This document shows positions 55,299-64,000 of a DNA stretch of 64,000 bases, in pieces. Position numbers and translations under genes: made by a program. The stretch comes from Neoarius graeffei. Its lineage: Eukaryota > Chordata > Actinopteri > Siluriformes > Ariidae. The stretch covers positions 6,258,001 to 6,322,000 of the forward strand of contig NC_083586.1 in NCBI RefSeq assembly GCF_027579695.1, given 5' to 3'. How positions within the stretch are numbered: position 1 is the stretch's first letter; each line of letters starts with the position of its first letter. The notes below the pieces were generated by a model. It saw only the letters and a list, made by a program, of their open reading frames with translations. It ran no database searches and had not been told where the DNA came from.

Positions 55299-56581
55299 CA
55301 GTGGCGATCCTAGAGTGATTTACTCCCCGGGCGAAACCCCCTGCTGGTGCCCCCCCCCCCCCCCCAACCCAACCCAACCCAACCCAACAACCACCTCCCA
55401 CCCACCACCTAAGAAAACACTAACTTCGTCCAGAACACACATGACCCCATACACAAACTCACAACAGCTATTTTCAAGAACAAATTTCCAGTTTTAATGA
55501 CTAGTGCAATAAAAAATACAAAGATAAACAATAAAAGATAAACAATAAACAAAAAGACTCAATGACTTCGCATTACAGCTATCCACAGCTATTTAAGAGA
55601 GCACAACTGCACTACAGCACCACCCGATGGTCAAAATATTGCACAAGTCAGTCAGTTTTACCAACAGAGTGCACAATGAATTATCATAGAGTACCATTCA
55701 CCATTATTATTAACAAGAAGACTTAAACCTCCATTAAAGTCGCACCATATAAATAACAAAAGCTAAACAGTTAAACAATCACAATTACAGAATAACATGA
55801 AGTGACAAAAGGTCTAAAAATACTATACATTAAAGTGGCAAAAATGGTAAAACGCAATCATGTAGCATAAATAAATGAACTAACGACAGAGAAGAGGTAA
55901 ATCCTATACATATTACTGTACACATAAGAAGAAATAAACACTATTGTGTATCATAAATAACAAGAAGTAACAAATGAAGAAGTTAACACTCTTTAAAGTG
56001 GCAAAGATGGCAAACCACTATAATTTGTCATAAATAACAAGACGTGCAAAAGAAGTAAGAGGAAAACAGTCTATATACATTTAAGTGGCAATTATATTCA
56101 GGATGCAAAAGTGAGAGCACAACCTAAAAGTTGGCTTTTCTGGCCTTCCTGGATGCAAATTCTTCCACAATGTCTTCATATGAGATTTGTTCCCCTAAGG
56201 CGTGGTTTATGCTGATCACAGCAAGGCCACTGAACCGTTCCTGTGACATTGTTGACCTTAGATAAGTCTTGATCAGTTTTAGCTTCGAGAAGCTCCTCTC
56301 TGCCTGAGCCACAGTGACAGGCAGAGTGGCAGCAATTCTGAGTCCAGTCCAGAAATTGGGGTAGATCTCTGATAGCTCCTTCTCGTGCATGAATGTGATC
56401 AGCTCAAGGGGGGTCACAGTTGCTGAAGGCAAGTCAGGAAAGTTCCTGATCTCCTACACGAGCTCTTTTCTTTTCTTTTTTTGGGACCGTTTTTTTTTTT
56501 TTCGCGCCCGCAACCGTGCCGCCCCCCCGCGATGCCGCCCCGGGCGGCTGCCCGGTCGGACCGCCCCCAGGACCGCCCCTG
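55299..56581 (-). mobile_element. hAT transposon, internally deleted (ZMYM1-like transposase remnant)
   Basis: The left end is CAGTGGCGATCCTAG; the right end, read inwards, is CAGGGGCGGTCCTGG. The flanks (CCAGTGTG, CGTGGAAC) do not match, so one end may be rearranged. The element contains the C-terminal part of a transposase on the minus strand, a poly-C tract with (CCCAA)n at 55353-55389, and a GC-rich right end. Confidence 0.7.
56124..56432 (-). pseudogene. hAT transposase C-terminal dimerisation domain
   Basis: Open frame with LRIAATLPVTVAQAERSFSK, LKLIKTYLRSTMSQERFSGL, AVISINHALGEQISYEDIVE. This is the hAT C-terminal (dimerisation) region of the type annotated ZMYM1-like in fish; AERSFSKLKLIKTYLRS is its hallmark. 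Only about 100 codons survive; the catalytic Asp region is gone. Confidence 0.8.
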
Positions 56582-56622
56582 CGTGGAACAAGTCCCGGAT
56601 CCAGGAACATCTGCTGAAAATC

Positions 56623-56652
56623 TATCTATCTATCTATCGATCGATCGATCTT
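56623..56652. repeat. (TCTA)n/(TCGA)n microsatellite
   Basis: Short tetranucleotide run just right of the hAT. Confidence 0.9.
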
Positions 56653-56808
56653 TCTTTCAAAAAAGCTCATTCGTCAGACATTTCTCTACCTGTGTGCAAT
56701 GGCTAATAAAGCTGTAAAGGTGTAAGAGATTGGCCCAAGCCACCTTACCCTATACCAGCTTTCTGCACCTCCAATCCAGTGTCACTAACCTGATCCAGTG
56801 TTAAGTGC

Positions 56809-56926
56809 AGCTCAGGTTTCTCTTCATTGATGTATAAATCTTTCGCCTTTTACTAAAGATTGCTGGAGGGAAATGTTAATGAGTTCAATATATTTTTGTA
56901 GGCTTTGCTCTAGCAGAGCTGAACAT
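56809..56926 (+). ncRNA. U5 spliceosomal snRNA copy
   Basis: AGCTCAGGTTTCTCTTCATT, then the stem-loop AATCTTT-CGCCTTTTACT-AAAGATT with invariant loop 1, GGAGGGAAATG, Sm site (ATATTTTTGT) and 3' stem GCTC-TAGCA-GAGC. About 118 nt. It differs from the 16.4-kb copy at several stem positions (GATTGCTGGAGGG against GATTTCCGGGGAG), weakening the internal loop region. The first roughly 30 bp of upstream flank are shared with the 16.4-kb copy. Could be an expressed variant or a pseudogene. Confidence 0.75.
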
Positions 56927-58260
56927 TTTTAGTCAACAAATGTTAGAACAGTTGATTTTTTTGCAGAGAAGTATCTCCCACACGCCCCAAAAGGCGACGT
57001 TTCTCTTCAAAAGGATCCAGCTGTTGGGGGCGGAGTCTAGGTGTGTTTACTTTTCTGGAGTTTAATATGTGGAAGTGGTATATTTAAAGCCATTAGCTGC
57101 AGTAAGTTATCATTTCTTCGCATTTTGTTTAGAATCAAGTGTGGTATTTATTGTACTCAATTTAATATCTGATTTGTTTTCTAAACGAGAGCGTAATATT
57201 AAGCAGATTTTTTTTAGAACAAGGAGTTGGGGTAGGAATTTGCTCTTTCAGTTCCATATACCAACCTGATGTTGTAGTACTTCTATCTTTGTTCTAGAAA
57301 AAGTTTTTTTTTTCTTACTTGACACACTCTTTAAACGAAGCTGATAAATGGGGTTTTTTTTAGAGTAGAGAATAAAAATAAGAATTTGTTTCTTTTACTC
57401 AATACTCTCATATGGTATTATAGTAGATTTAGGAATGGTTACCTTATTTTAAAAAAAGAAAGAAAAAAATCTTTATTTTGCCTTCCCTAACTTTTTCCCT
57501 ATTTTCTGGTTTTCTCCATGCTCAACAACACAGGTGTAGAATTGGGTGTGGGCGGTGTGGGAGAGAAATGTTAACGAGTTCAACGTATTTTTGTAGGCTT
57601 TGCTCTGGCAGAGCTGAACATTTTTGGTTATCAAGTGTTAGAACTATTGATCTTTTTGCATGGAAGCATCCCCACATACACTCTACAAGGCGATGTCTCT
57701 CTTCAAAAGGATCCAGCTGTTGGGGGCGGAGTCTAGCTGTGTTTACCTTTCTGGATTTTAATATGTAGAAGTGGTATATTTAAAATCATTGATAGCAGTA
57801 AATTATTGTTTTTTGGACTTTTGGTTAAGCTTGAGCGTGGTATTTATTCTTATCAATTTATTCTCTGACCTGTTCTGTAAATGAAAACGTTAGAGCAGGG
57901 ACTGGAATGGGTTTGTTCCTATCAACCTCATATTGTAGTATCTTCAGAAATAATGCTTTTGCTCAAAAAAGGATTTTTTTAATTATTGTTTGACACTCTT
58001 TAAGTAAAGTTGATAAATGTTTTTTTTTTAGAGTAGAGAATTAAAATAGGAATTTGTTTTTTTTATTCTATACGCTCATGTGGTATTATAGTAGATTTAG
58101 GAATAGTTACCTTATTTAAAAAAAAAAGAAAGAAAAAAAATCTTTATTTTGCCTGCTCTAACTTTTTCCCTATTTTCTGGTTTTCTCCATGCTCAACAAC
58201 ACAGGTGTAGAATTGGGTGTGGGCGGTATGGGCGTGTCCCTACCAATATTTCTGATTGAA
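56927..58260 (+). repeat. Tandem duplication of U5 3'-flanking sequence
   Basis: 57000-57480 and 57690-58150 share CTCTTCAAAAGGATCCAGCT, TTGGGGGCGGAGTCTAG, GGTATATTTAAA, a TTTTTTTTAGAGTAGAGAAT part and CTCCATGCTCAACAACACAG. The period is about 670-680 bp. The same flank lies next to the 16.4-kb U5 (16200-16330, minus strand), so the unit includes U5 plus about 600 bp downstream. Confidence 0.75.
57560..57620 (+). pseudogene. U5 snRNA 3' half, fused to tandem-repeat sequence
   Basis: Begins abruptly at GAGAGAAATGTTAACGAG after GTGGGCGGTGTGG, and has the Sm site (GTATTTTTGT) and 3' stem. GTGGGCGGTATGG at 58235 continues differently (GCGTGTCC), so the U5 half here marks the tandem-duplication junction. 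Confidence 0.75.
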
Positions 58261-58398
58261 GAGAAAAAAATCCCGCCCCGTGCGCGGTACACAAAGGGTT
58301 ACTGTAGGTTTCCACTGGGCGAAACACCACGCCCAATTCGCTCATGAATATTCACTCTGGGGGCGTGGTCGCGGTGTCAATTAGCAAGTGCGGTTGCA

Positions 58399-58665
58399 GT
58401 GATGATGATGATAGTTTATTTCAAACATGTAAACAAACAATGAATAAATAAGCAGATAAGAAAAACAAAACAGCATTTGCAACAAGAACACGTAAAAAGC
58501 CACTAAATTAGAAAATAAACCTTAAATAATATAGGTAATAATAATATATCAAAATCAAAACAAAAGAAAACAAGACAAAAATACATTCCATGTCCGAAAA
58601 GGAGTGGGCTGAAGTAAAAACTTATTTAATCCCACCCTCTACTTTAGTCAATATAAATTGATTAT
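58399..58665 (-). mobile_element. Non-LTR retrotransposon 3' end
   Basis: In minus orientation: GGTGGGATTAAATAAG, CACTCCTTTTCGGACATGG, and a 3' end TTGAAATAAACTATCATCATC. This resembles the 3' part of common fish LINEs that end in (ATC)n. No coding part is present; the family is uncertain. Confidence 0.5.
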
Positions 58666-58673
58666 CGAGCTTC

Positions 58674-58676
58674 CTT

Positions 58677-58708
<32 letters not shown>
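58674..58708. repeat. (TCTA)n microsatellite
   Basis: About eight tetranucleotide units. Confidence 0.95.
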
Positions 58709-59542
58709 ATACTGTATATTACTTATTACTTCAACTTTTCAGATATCAATTCTCTATAACTATATCATATAATTAATTAATTAATTATATGTGTATATCC
58801 ATATGTCTACACACAAGTTTACTACAAATACCACCTTGATTGAACACAGAGCAATAGGCAATTGGGCAGATCAGTCCAGAGATATGATTCTCAATTTCAG
58901 TGTGATAATTGCTTTTCTTTCATGGCATCCTTCTGGAAACAAGAGCCCTTTTGCTCAAACACCAGTCCCCATGACCAAACTTCCCATCATGGTTACTCAA
59001 ATGCCATGTTGTGATCTCAAACAGGAAACTATGTTTAGGGAGAGTGTTAATGCTCATCTTTTTCTCACAAATGTCACTTTTCAGGGAATCCAGATATTTG
59101 GGCTGAGTATACCTGCCTTGGCATACAAAATTTAGCGATGTGAACCAACACACTCTCAATGTCACTAAACATAAGCTGCAGGACATAGTCGAAAGGTGGG
59201 CAACACCACCTTGTGATGTCAAGCGTCCAGATGAGAATGAAGAGCATACTGATTCATATACAGTAGGGCATTGCAGTAGCCTAGGCGGGAAGAGACAAAG
59301 GCATGAATAGCCATCTCAAAGTTTTTGAGGGATAAGAAGGGCTTAACCTTGGATAAAAGCCTTAACTGGAAAAAAACTAGATTTTACAACTATATTTATT
59401 TGTTTCTCCAATTTAAAATTATAGTCTAAAGTTAAACCAAGGTTTTTTGCAGTGTCTTTGACATATGGTTCAAGGGGCCCTAAGTCTCCATGTGTATCAC
59501 AAGCAGCACTGGGCCAAAAGACTAAGACCTCAATTTTATTTT
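58709..59542. other. No gene recognised; probable old repeat at 59235-59530
   Basis: GGGCATTGCAGTAGCCTAGG, GAAGAGACAAAGGCATGAAT and CAAGCAGCACTGGG fit a common fish interspersed repeat, without open frame. The left part is unassigned. Confidence 0.4.
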
Positions 59543-59930
59543 CTCATCTCATCTCATCTCATCTCATTATCTCTAGCCGCTTTATCCTTCTACAAGGTTG
59601 CAGGCAAGCTGGAGCCTATCCCAGCTGACTACGGGCAAAAGGCAGAGTACACCCTGAACAAGTCGCCAGGTCATCACAGGGCTGACACATAGACACAGAC
59701 AACCATTCACACTCACATTCACACCTACGGTCAATTTAGAGTCACCAGTTAACCTAACCTGCATGTCTTTGGACTGTGGGGGAAACCGGAGCACCCGGAG
59801 GAAACCCACACGGACACGGGGAGAACATGCAAACTCCGTCACAGAAAGGCCCTCACCGAACACGGGGCTCAAACCCGGACCTTCTTGCTGTGAGGCGACA
59901 GCGCTAACCACTACTCCACCGTGCTGCCCC
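59543..59930 (-). mobile_element. SINE (GATGAGAT family), young full-length copy
   Basis: Starts with (TCTCA)n, ends GTGCTGCCCC, and is flanked by a perfect 12-bp duplication CAATTTTATTTT (59531-59542 and 59931-59942). Confidence 0.95.
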
Positions 59931-59942
59931 CAATTTTATTTT

Positions 59943-60812
59943 CATTAAAGTTTAAAAATTGTAACATAAGATATGTGTTTTTATCTTATGCAATAAAGAC
60001 CTATTATTTTCATTAATGTTATTAGAGTGATAACTGCCCATCAATGTTTAACTCACCTGGTCCTTTCACATGGACTGATGGACCATCTATTATCATGTTA
60101 GATTTTGTGGGTTGGGCTGTGAATGAGCTCAAGTTCTGATCAGTTCCTGTGCACTTTAAATGAAAAACACTTGAGTCAGACCCCTCAGAATGAAATAGTG
60201 ATCAACTGGTGAATTCTCACTGCAGACTTTCTAGAACAGCAGTCAGCTAATGATTATATTATTTAGTGGTGAATAAGAGAGGAGAAGATACAAAGAAGAA
60301 CACCATCTATCTGTCTTTTTGTCACAAGTGATACCCTAACAGTGGCTACTACCTTCCTGAATCCTTTGGTAAGTGCTATTTTTTAGAGTCGTTTTGAATG
60401 ATTCAATCAACTAAAGATACATTTTAGAGTTGATTAAAGTTACTTTCAAAATGAAGCACAATTAGATTAATTCAAAGAAGAGCACTGATTTTTCAGAGAT
60501 TCAGAAGTGCTTGTCTTTGAGGCAATCTCATCTGTGTAGTTGAATTTTGTGTCTCCTGTGAGCACTGCAATGTTTCTCTGGCTGTTACCCGAATCATAGC
60601 ACATTTAGTATAGCTTGAATGTAAGTGCTTACAAGTTGTTTCCTAGAAGTTCAGCACTTCTTGTACCTGACTTTTGCACTTGTATAAAATGCCTGTTATG
60701 TGATGTAATGTGATCTCAAAAACAAAAATTCTGCTTGCTGCAAATATTTGAAAAGGGCCAAATGCTCTATCCGACTGATTGGATGGCACCATGAGATGCT
60801 GACAATGGGCTT
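59943..60812. other. No gene recognised
   Basis: AT-rich sequence; none of the short open frames shows a known domain. Confidence 0.4.
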
Positions 60813-60885
60813 GCTGCAATAGCTCAGTAGGGAGTGTGTTAGACTGAAGATCTAAAGGTCCCTGGTTCAATCCCGGGTTTCAGCA
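60813..60885 (+). tRNA. tRNA-Phe (GAA)
   Basis: 73 nt. Acceptor GCTGCAA pairs with TTTCAGC except for one C-T mismatch; anticodon arm TTAGA-CTGAAGA-TCTAA (GAA); T arm CCTGG-TTCAATC-CCGGG with one G-C to G-U type change; discriminator A. D arm GCTC...GAGT. Internal promoter boxes are intact. Slightly less perfect than the 25.95-kb copy but probably able to fold. Confidence 0.8.
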
Positions 60886-60995
60886 TTGAGAAGTGCGGTT
60901 TATGTATATTAAAGGCTGTGTTTGGACTTTTTGCCAGGGCAATGTCAGTATATGCCAGTAATTTGGTGCTGAAAACAATTGGACAGCTATGTCTT

Positions 60996-61067
60996 GGTTC
61001 CATGGTGTCATGGTTAGCACTCTGACCTTTGGCACCAGTAATCTGGGTTCAACTCTCAGTGGAACTT
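60996..61067 (+). pseudogene. tRNA-Gln (TTG), anticodon stem degenerate
   Basis: Acceptor GGTTCCA/TGGAACT and T arm CTGGG-TTCAACT-CTCAG are fair, but the anticodon stem CTGAC/ACCAG loses its two loop-proximal pairs. It lies 110 bp after tRNA-Phe, the same Phe-Gln order and spacing type as at 25.8-26.0 kb. Confidence 0.7.
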
Positions 61068-61169
61068 CTAAAGCCTTTGTTTGCAGCATCTGAGCTAACA
61101 TGCCCAGATTGTTTCAATTGCATGCTCTTTTTGGTCGATCACGAGTTCTACTCATGATCGGGTCATACC

Positions 61170-61440
61170 AAAGACCATCATAAAAATGGTACCTATTGCC
61201 ATCTGGCTAGGCATGTTGCAATACAGATGCGAGTGGGGAGTCAAATTTTTGCGGTTACCAGAGGACTAGCCCTCACTGTAACCTGAGCTATGTAATAGGT
61301 GAGAGGCCGAGGGCTACGGAGATCGGCGCTGCCCTTTGTGCCACATGGTGTGGGAAGGACTTTGATTTACAGGTCAGCGGTGCTGCACGGGTGATGTCAT
61401 TTGCACCAATGCCTTCTTTTGTGTCTACACAGACTCTATA
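61170..61440 (+). repeat. Interspersed repeat, unclassified
   Basis: GCCATCTGGCTAGGCATGTT, CAGAGGACTAGCCCTC, GAGAGGCCGAGGGCTACGGA and GGGAAGGACTTTGATTTACA form a block I have seen as a dispersed fish repeat. I cannot name the family and see no ends. Confidence 0.4.
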
Positions 61441-61566
61441 GTATTATCTGCATTGGTGTGCGTTCTTGATCCGTGTGAGTGGAGCCCCATAGACATAGAG
61501 TGTGGATGCATAAAGAAACTCATCAAGTTGTTTTCTGATGGTTTCGGTCCCGTGCGTGCCTGCTAC

Positions 61567-61745
61567 CATACCAGTGTTATAGTAATTACCAGTCATACAC
61601 ACCGCCTAGAGGCTAGTGTTATAGTAATTAACAGTCATACACACCGCCTAGACACCAGTGTGATATTAATTGCCCATCATACACACCGCCTAGTAGCCAG
61701 TGTTATAAGAGTAATTGCCAGTCATACACACTGCCTAGTGGCCTG
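61567..61745. repeat. 43-bp minisatellite, four copies
   Basis: Four imperfect copies with core CAGTCATACACACCGCCTAG and CAGTGTTATAGTAATT; the last copy has a short insertion. Confidence 0.92.
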
Positions 61746-62397
61746 TTAGTCTGGAGGATAAAAATGGTATTACACCCCCTGCACATCTAGGGGTAAAAGC
61801 TGCCAACCATGTTTTTTTAGTTAAAATGGTTCCTAAGAGACAGAAATATGGTATGGTGGTTGGCATCTTTGGAAATGCCTCTGACTATCCCTTGGCAGCC
61901 ATTTTGAAACTGACTATTGGACAATCTTGAACACCGAAATGTATGGACTCCTGGAGCAATCTACACCATAAAAGTTGTGGTTAAACCTAAGTTTTTTGTT
62001 CAAGAGATGTTCTGGCATCTACCAACAAGGATTTTATCTGGTGGCCATCTTGTAATTCAATATGGCTGCCAGAAATGTAATAAAAACATGTAATTTTGCC
62101 TTCCAGAAAGATACAAACATACTCTTAGTGTCAAAAATTATGTTTTTGATGGTTAGAAATAATGTGGTTATATTGAATTACATCCACACTTATCATTAAT
62201 GAAGCATTTCCAATATAAAATAATGCTAAATTTCTAATTTAAAAAAAAATATCAGATTTGGTCCACCATTCACTTCAAGCATACTGAAATAGAAAAAAAT
62301 GCACATAGAATGTTTGAAAATATTTCAAAAGTCATGGAAAAGCAGAAAAATATAATAATTTAACAACTTTAAATAACCAAAATCATAACTGTAAGCT
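61746..62397. other. No gene recognised
   Basis: AT-rich with a few CCATTTTGAA and GGCCATCTTG words; no structure found. Confidence 0.4.
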
Positions 62398-62744
62398 ATG
62401 GTGGTGTAGTGGTTAGTGCTGTTGCCTCATAGTAAGAAGGTCCGGGTTCAAGCCCCATGGCTGGCGAGGGCCTTTCTGTGTGGAGTTTGCATGCTCTCCC
62501 TATGTCCGCGTAGGTTTCCTCTGGGTACTCCGGTTTCCCCCAAAGACATGCAGGTTTGGTTAACTGGTGACTCTAAATTGACCGTAGGTGTGAATGGTTG
62601 TCTGTGTCTATGTGTCAGCCCTGTGATGACCTGGTGACTTGTCCAGGGTGTACCCCGCCTTTCGCCTGTAGTCAGCTGGGATAGGATCCAGCTTGCCTGT
62701 GACCCTGTAGAACAGGATAAAGGGGCTAGAGATGATGAGATAAG
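62398..62744 (+). mobile_element. SINE (GATGAGAT family), 5' end slightly truncated
   Basis: Begins at GGTGGTGTAGTGGTTAG, lacking the first GGGCGGCAC, and ends GATGATGAGATA. A short duplication TGTAAGC is present at both sides. Confidence 0.88.
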
Positions 62745-62886
62745 TGTAAGCCATTGTTCATAACTGCCTACAGGTTGACCATCGAAGCATTATGGGTATC
62801 AAAGAAATTTCACTTCATTACCTGCATATATTGGTTTTTATGAGTGTGCAATATATGTTATGTTGTCCAATCAGAGACCTGCTTTT

Positions 62887-63201
62887 CTCATTCATCTCAT
62901 TATCTCTAGCCGCTTTATCCTTCTACAGGGTCGCAGGCAAGCTGGAGCCTATCCCAGCTGACTACGGGCGAAAGGCAGGGTACACCCTGGACAAGTCACC
63001 AGGTCATCACAGGGCTGACACATAGACAACCATTCACACCTACAGTCAATTTAGAGTCACCAGTTAACCTAACCTGCATGTCTTTGGACTGTGGGGGAAA
63101 CCCACACAGAACATGCAAACTCCACACAGAAAGGCCCTCGCCGACCCCGGGGCTCGAACCCAGGACCTTCTTGCTGTGAGGCGACAGCGCTAACCACTAC
63201 A
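62887..63201 (-). mobile_element. SINE (GATGAGAT family), 5'-truncated
   Basis: Minus-strand copy from CTCATTCATCTCATTATC to CTAACCACTACA, lacking the GGGGCGGCACGG start. Flanked by CCTGCTTTT (62878-62886 and 63202-63210). Confidence 0.92.
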
Positions 63202-63210
63202 CCTGCTTTT

Positions 63211-63894
63211 ATTCACTTAAAAATATGATACTTCAAACATTTTGGTTTGTTTTTTCTTGGAAGAACTGGAAAAAGCAGCCAATAAGGTCACTTGTTCCAG
63301 AGGCAGCAATCTAGAAGATCCTAGAAGGTGTGGCAGTGTACCTGAAAACAGAGAAAATCAGTGGGTTTATTCAACATGAAAGTAGTTTTCCTCTGCCAAT
63401 GAAACATTGATGTGTTTTGTAACATGATGCATATTATTTATAAAATGGGAGACAAGGTACAGATGTAATATTGTACAAGACAGTACAAGACAGCCTTACA
63501 AGACAGTGTAAACTGGACAGATTGCCTGCTTGCCAGTTTTTAACACAGCCTGGATGAAGACACCTTGGAGCTGGAACATAAACAAGAACAAAGACAGTGG
63601 GCTTATGTCATTGGCTGCTGAGGTCAGTATAAAGATGTAGGGTTGGTTTCCTGCAGCAGAACTGGAAAAATGTGACAAATAATATCTTGAAACTTGGTAT
63701 ATAGTTGGTTTATAGGGTAGGGGATACAGATGACTCTGTCTTCTTGTCTTTTTTAACTTGTAATTTTCTCAACCTCATGCTTTTTCTGTGTACATCTATA
63801 GATTTCTTGTCCAGAGTTTCCTAGCACTACATAGTCAAAAATTGGAATTGTGTAACCAGGATCTTACAAATATGGGCAGCATGATAAGACTTCT
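63211..63894. other. No gene recognised
   Basis: Unassigned; ACAAGACAGYGTA-like words repeat a few times at 63473-63510. Confidence 0.4.
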
Positions 63895-64000
63895 TTAAAG
63901 TTTTAATTGAAATATTTTTGATGATGATATCAAAGGCTCATTTATTGAGACTTGAGTGCAAAACTGCACCTTCCTCAGCAGCATCAGTACATGCACCACT
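63895..64000 (-). repeat. Interspersed repeat, inverted partner of 3172-3296
   Basis: Contains CAAAGGCTCATTTATTGAGA and CTGCACCTTCCTCAGCAGC, the reverse complement of the words at 3172-3296. Truncated by the window edge. Confidence 0.55.

Noticed and set aside
55290-56590. Perfect 8-bp target duplication for the ZMYM1-like hAT
   Set aside because: The flanking 8-mers do not match, so this claim was dropped though both ends look hAT-like.
1-64000. LTR retroelements, Polintons or virus copies
   Set aside because: No LTR pairs, primer-binding sites, capsid, envelope or retroviral polymerase motifs were recognised.

Overview
The window looks like nuclear DNA of a bony fish. Support comes from T-cell receptor V segments with recombination signals, U5 snRNA copies, eukaryotic tRNA genes, and a teleost-type repeat load: a tRNA-derived SINE ending in (GATGA)n, an L2-like LINE, and hAT, Tc1, piggyBac-like and Kolobok-type DNA transposons. 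The SINE and LINE types resemble those I associate with catfishes, but that is inference only. I recognised no LTR retroelement, Polinton or virus copy.

Layout. 1-6 kb: damaged tRNA-Thr copies, a sound tRNA-Gln, and a hAT carrying a piggyBac-like MITE. 6.7-15.1 kb: two directly repeated TCR alpha/delta V segments, with a SINE split by a hAT and an L2-like LINE split by a TIR element between them. 15-22 kb: a U5 snRNA copy, a decayed transposon with THAP and YqaJ-type exons on opposite strands, a Kolobok-type element, a 36-bp minisatellite, and a CpG-rich promoter-like segment (minus strand). 22-29 kb: SINEs and a 3.3-kb inverted repeat with tRNA-Phe, tRNA-Gln copies and a U5 3' half. 29.2-32.5 kb: a complete-looking hAT with an open 602-codon BED-finger transposase. 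32.9-33.5 kb: a second promoter-like segment, paralogous and inverted relative to the 21.6-kb one. 33.5-54.3 kb: a tandem array of about 20.8 kb with a 56-60-bp unit. 54.3-64 kb: a SINE fragment, another hAT, U5 copies, a tRNA-Phe/tRNA-Gln cassette, minisatellite and SINEs.

The most unusual object is the array. Each unit carries a pyrimidine tract ending in ACAG, then about 10 nt later GTGAGT, so it reads like an acceptor plus donor repeated roughly 350 times in the sense direction of the adjacent promoter-like segment. The array starts about where this segment stops matching its paralogue at 21.5 kb, and it ends inside a SINE. Near-identical blocks of about 3 kb within it point to recent amplification.

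No complete host protein-coding gene is certain. The best host features are the two V segments (both probably defective), the tRNAs and the U5 copies. All counts and alignments were made by eye.
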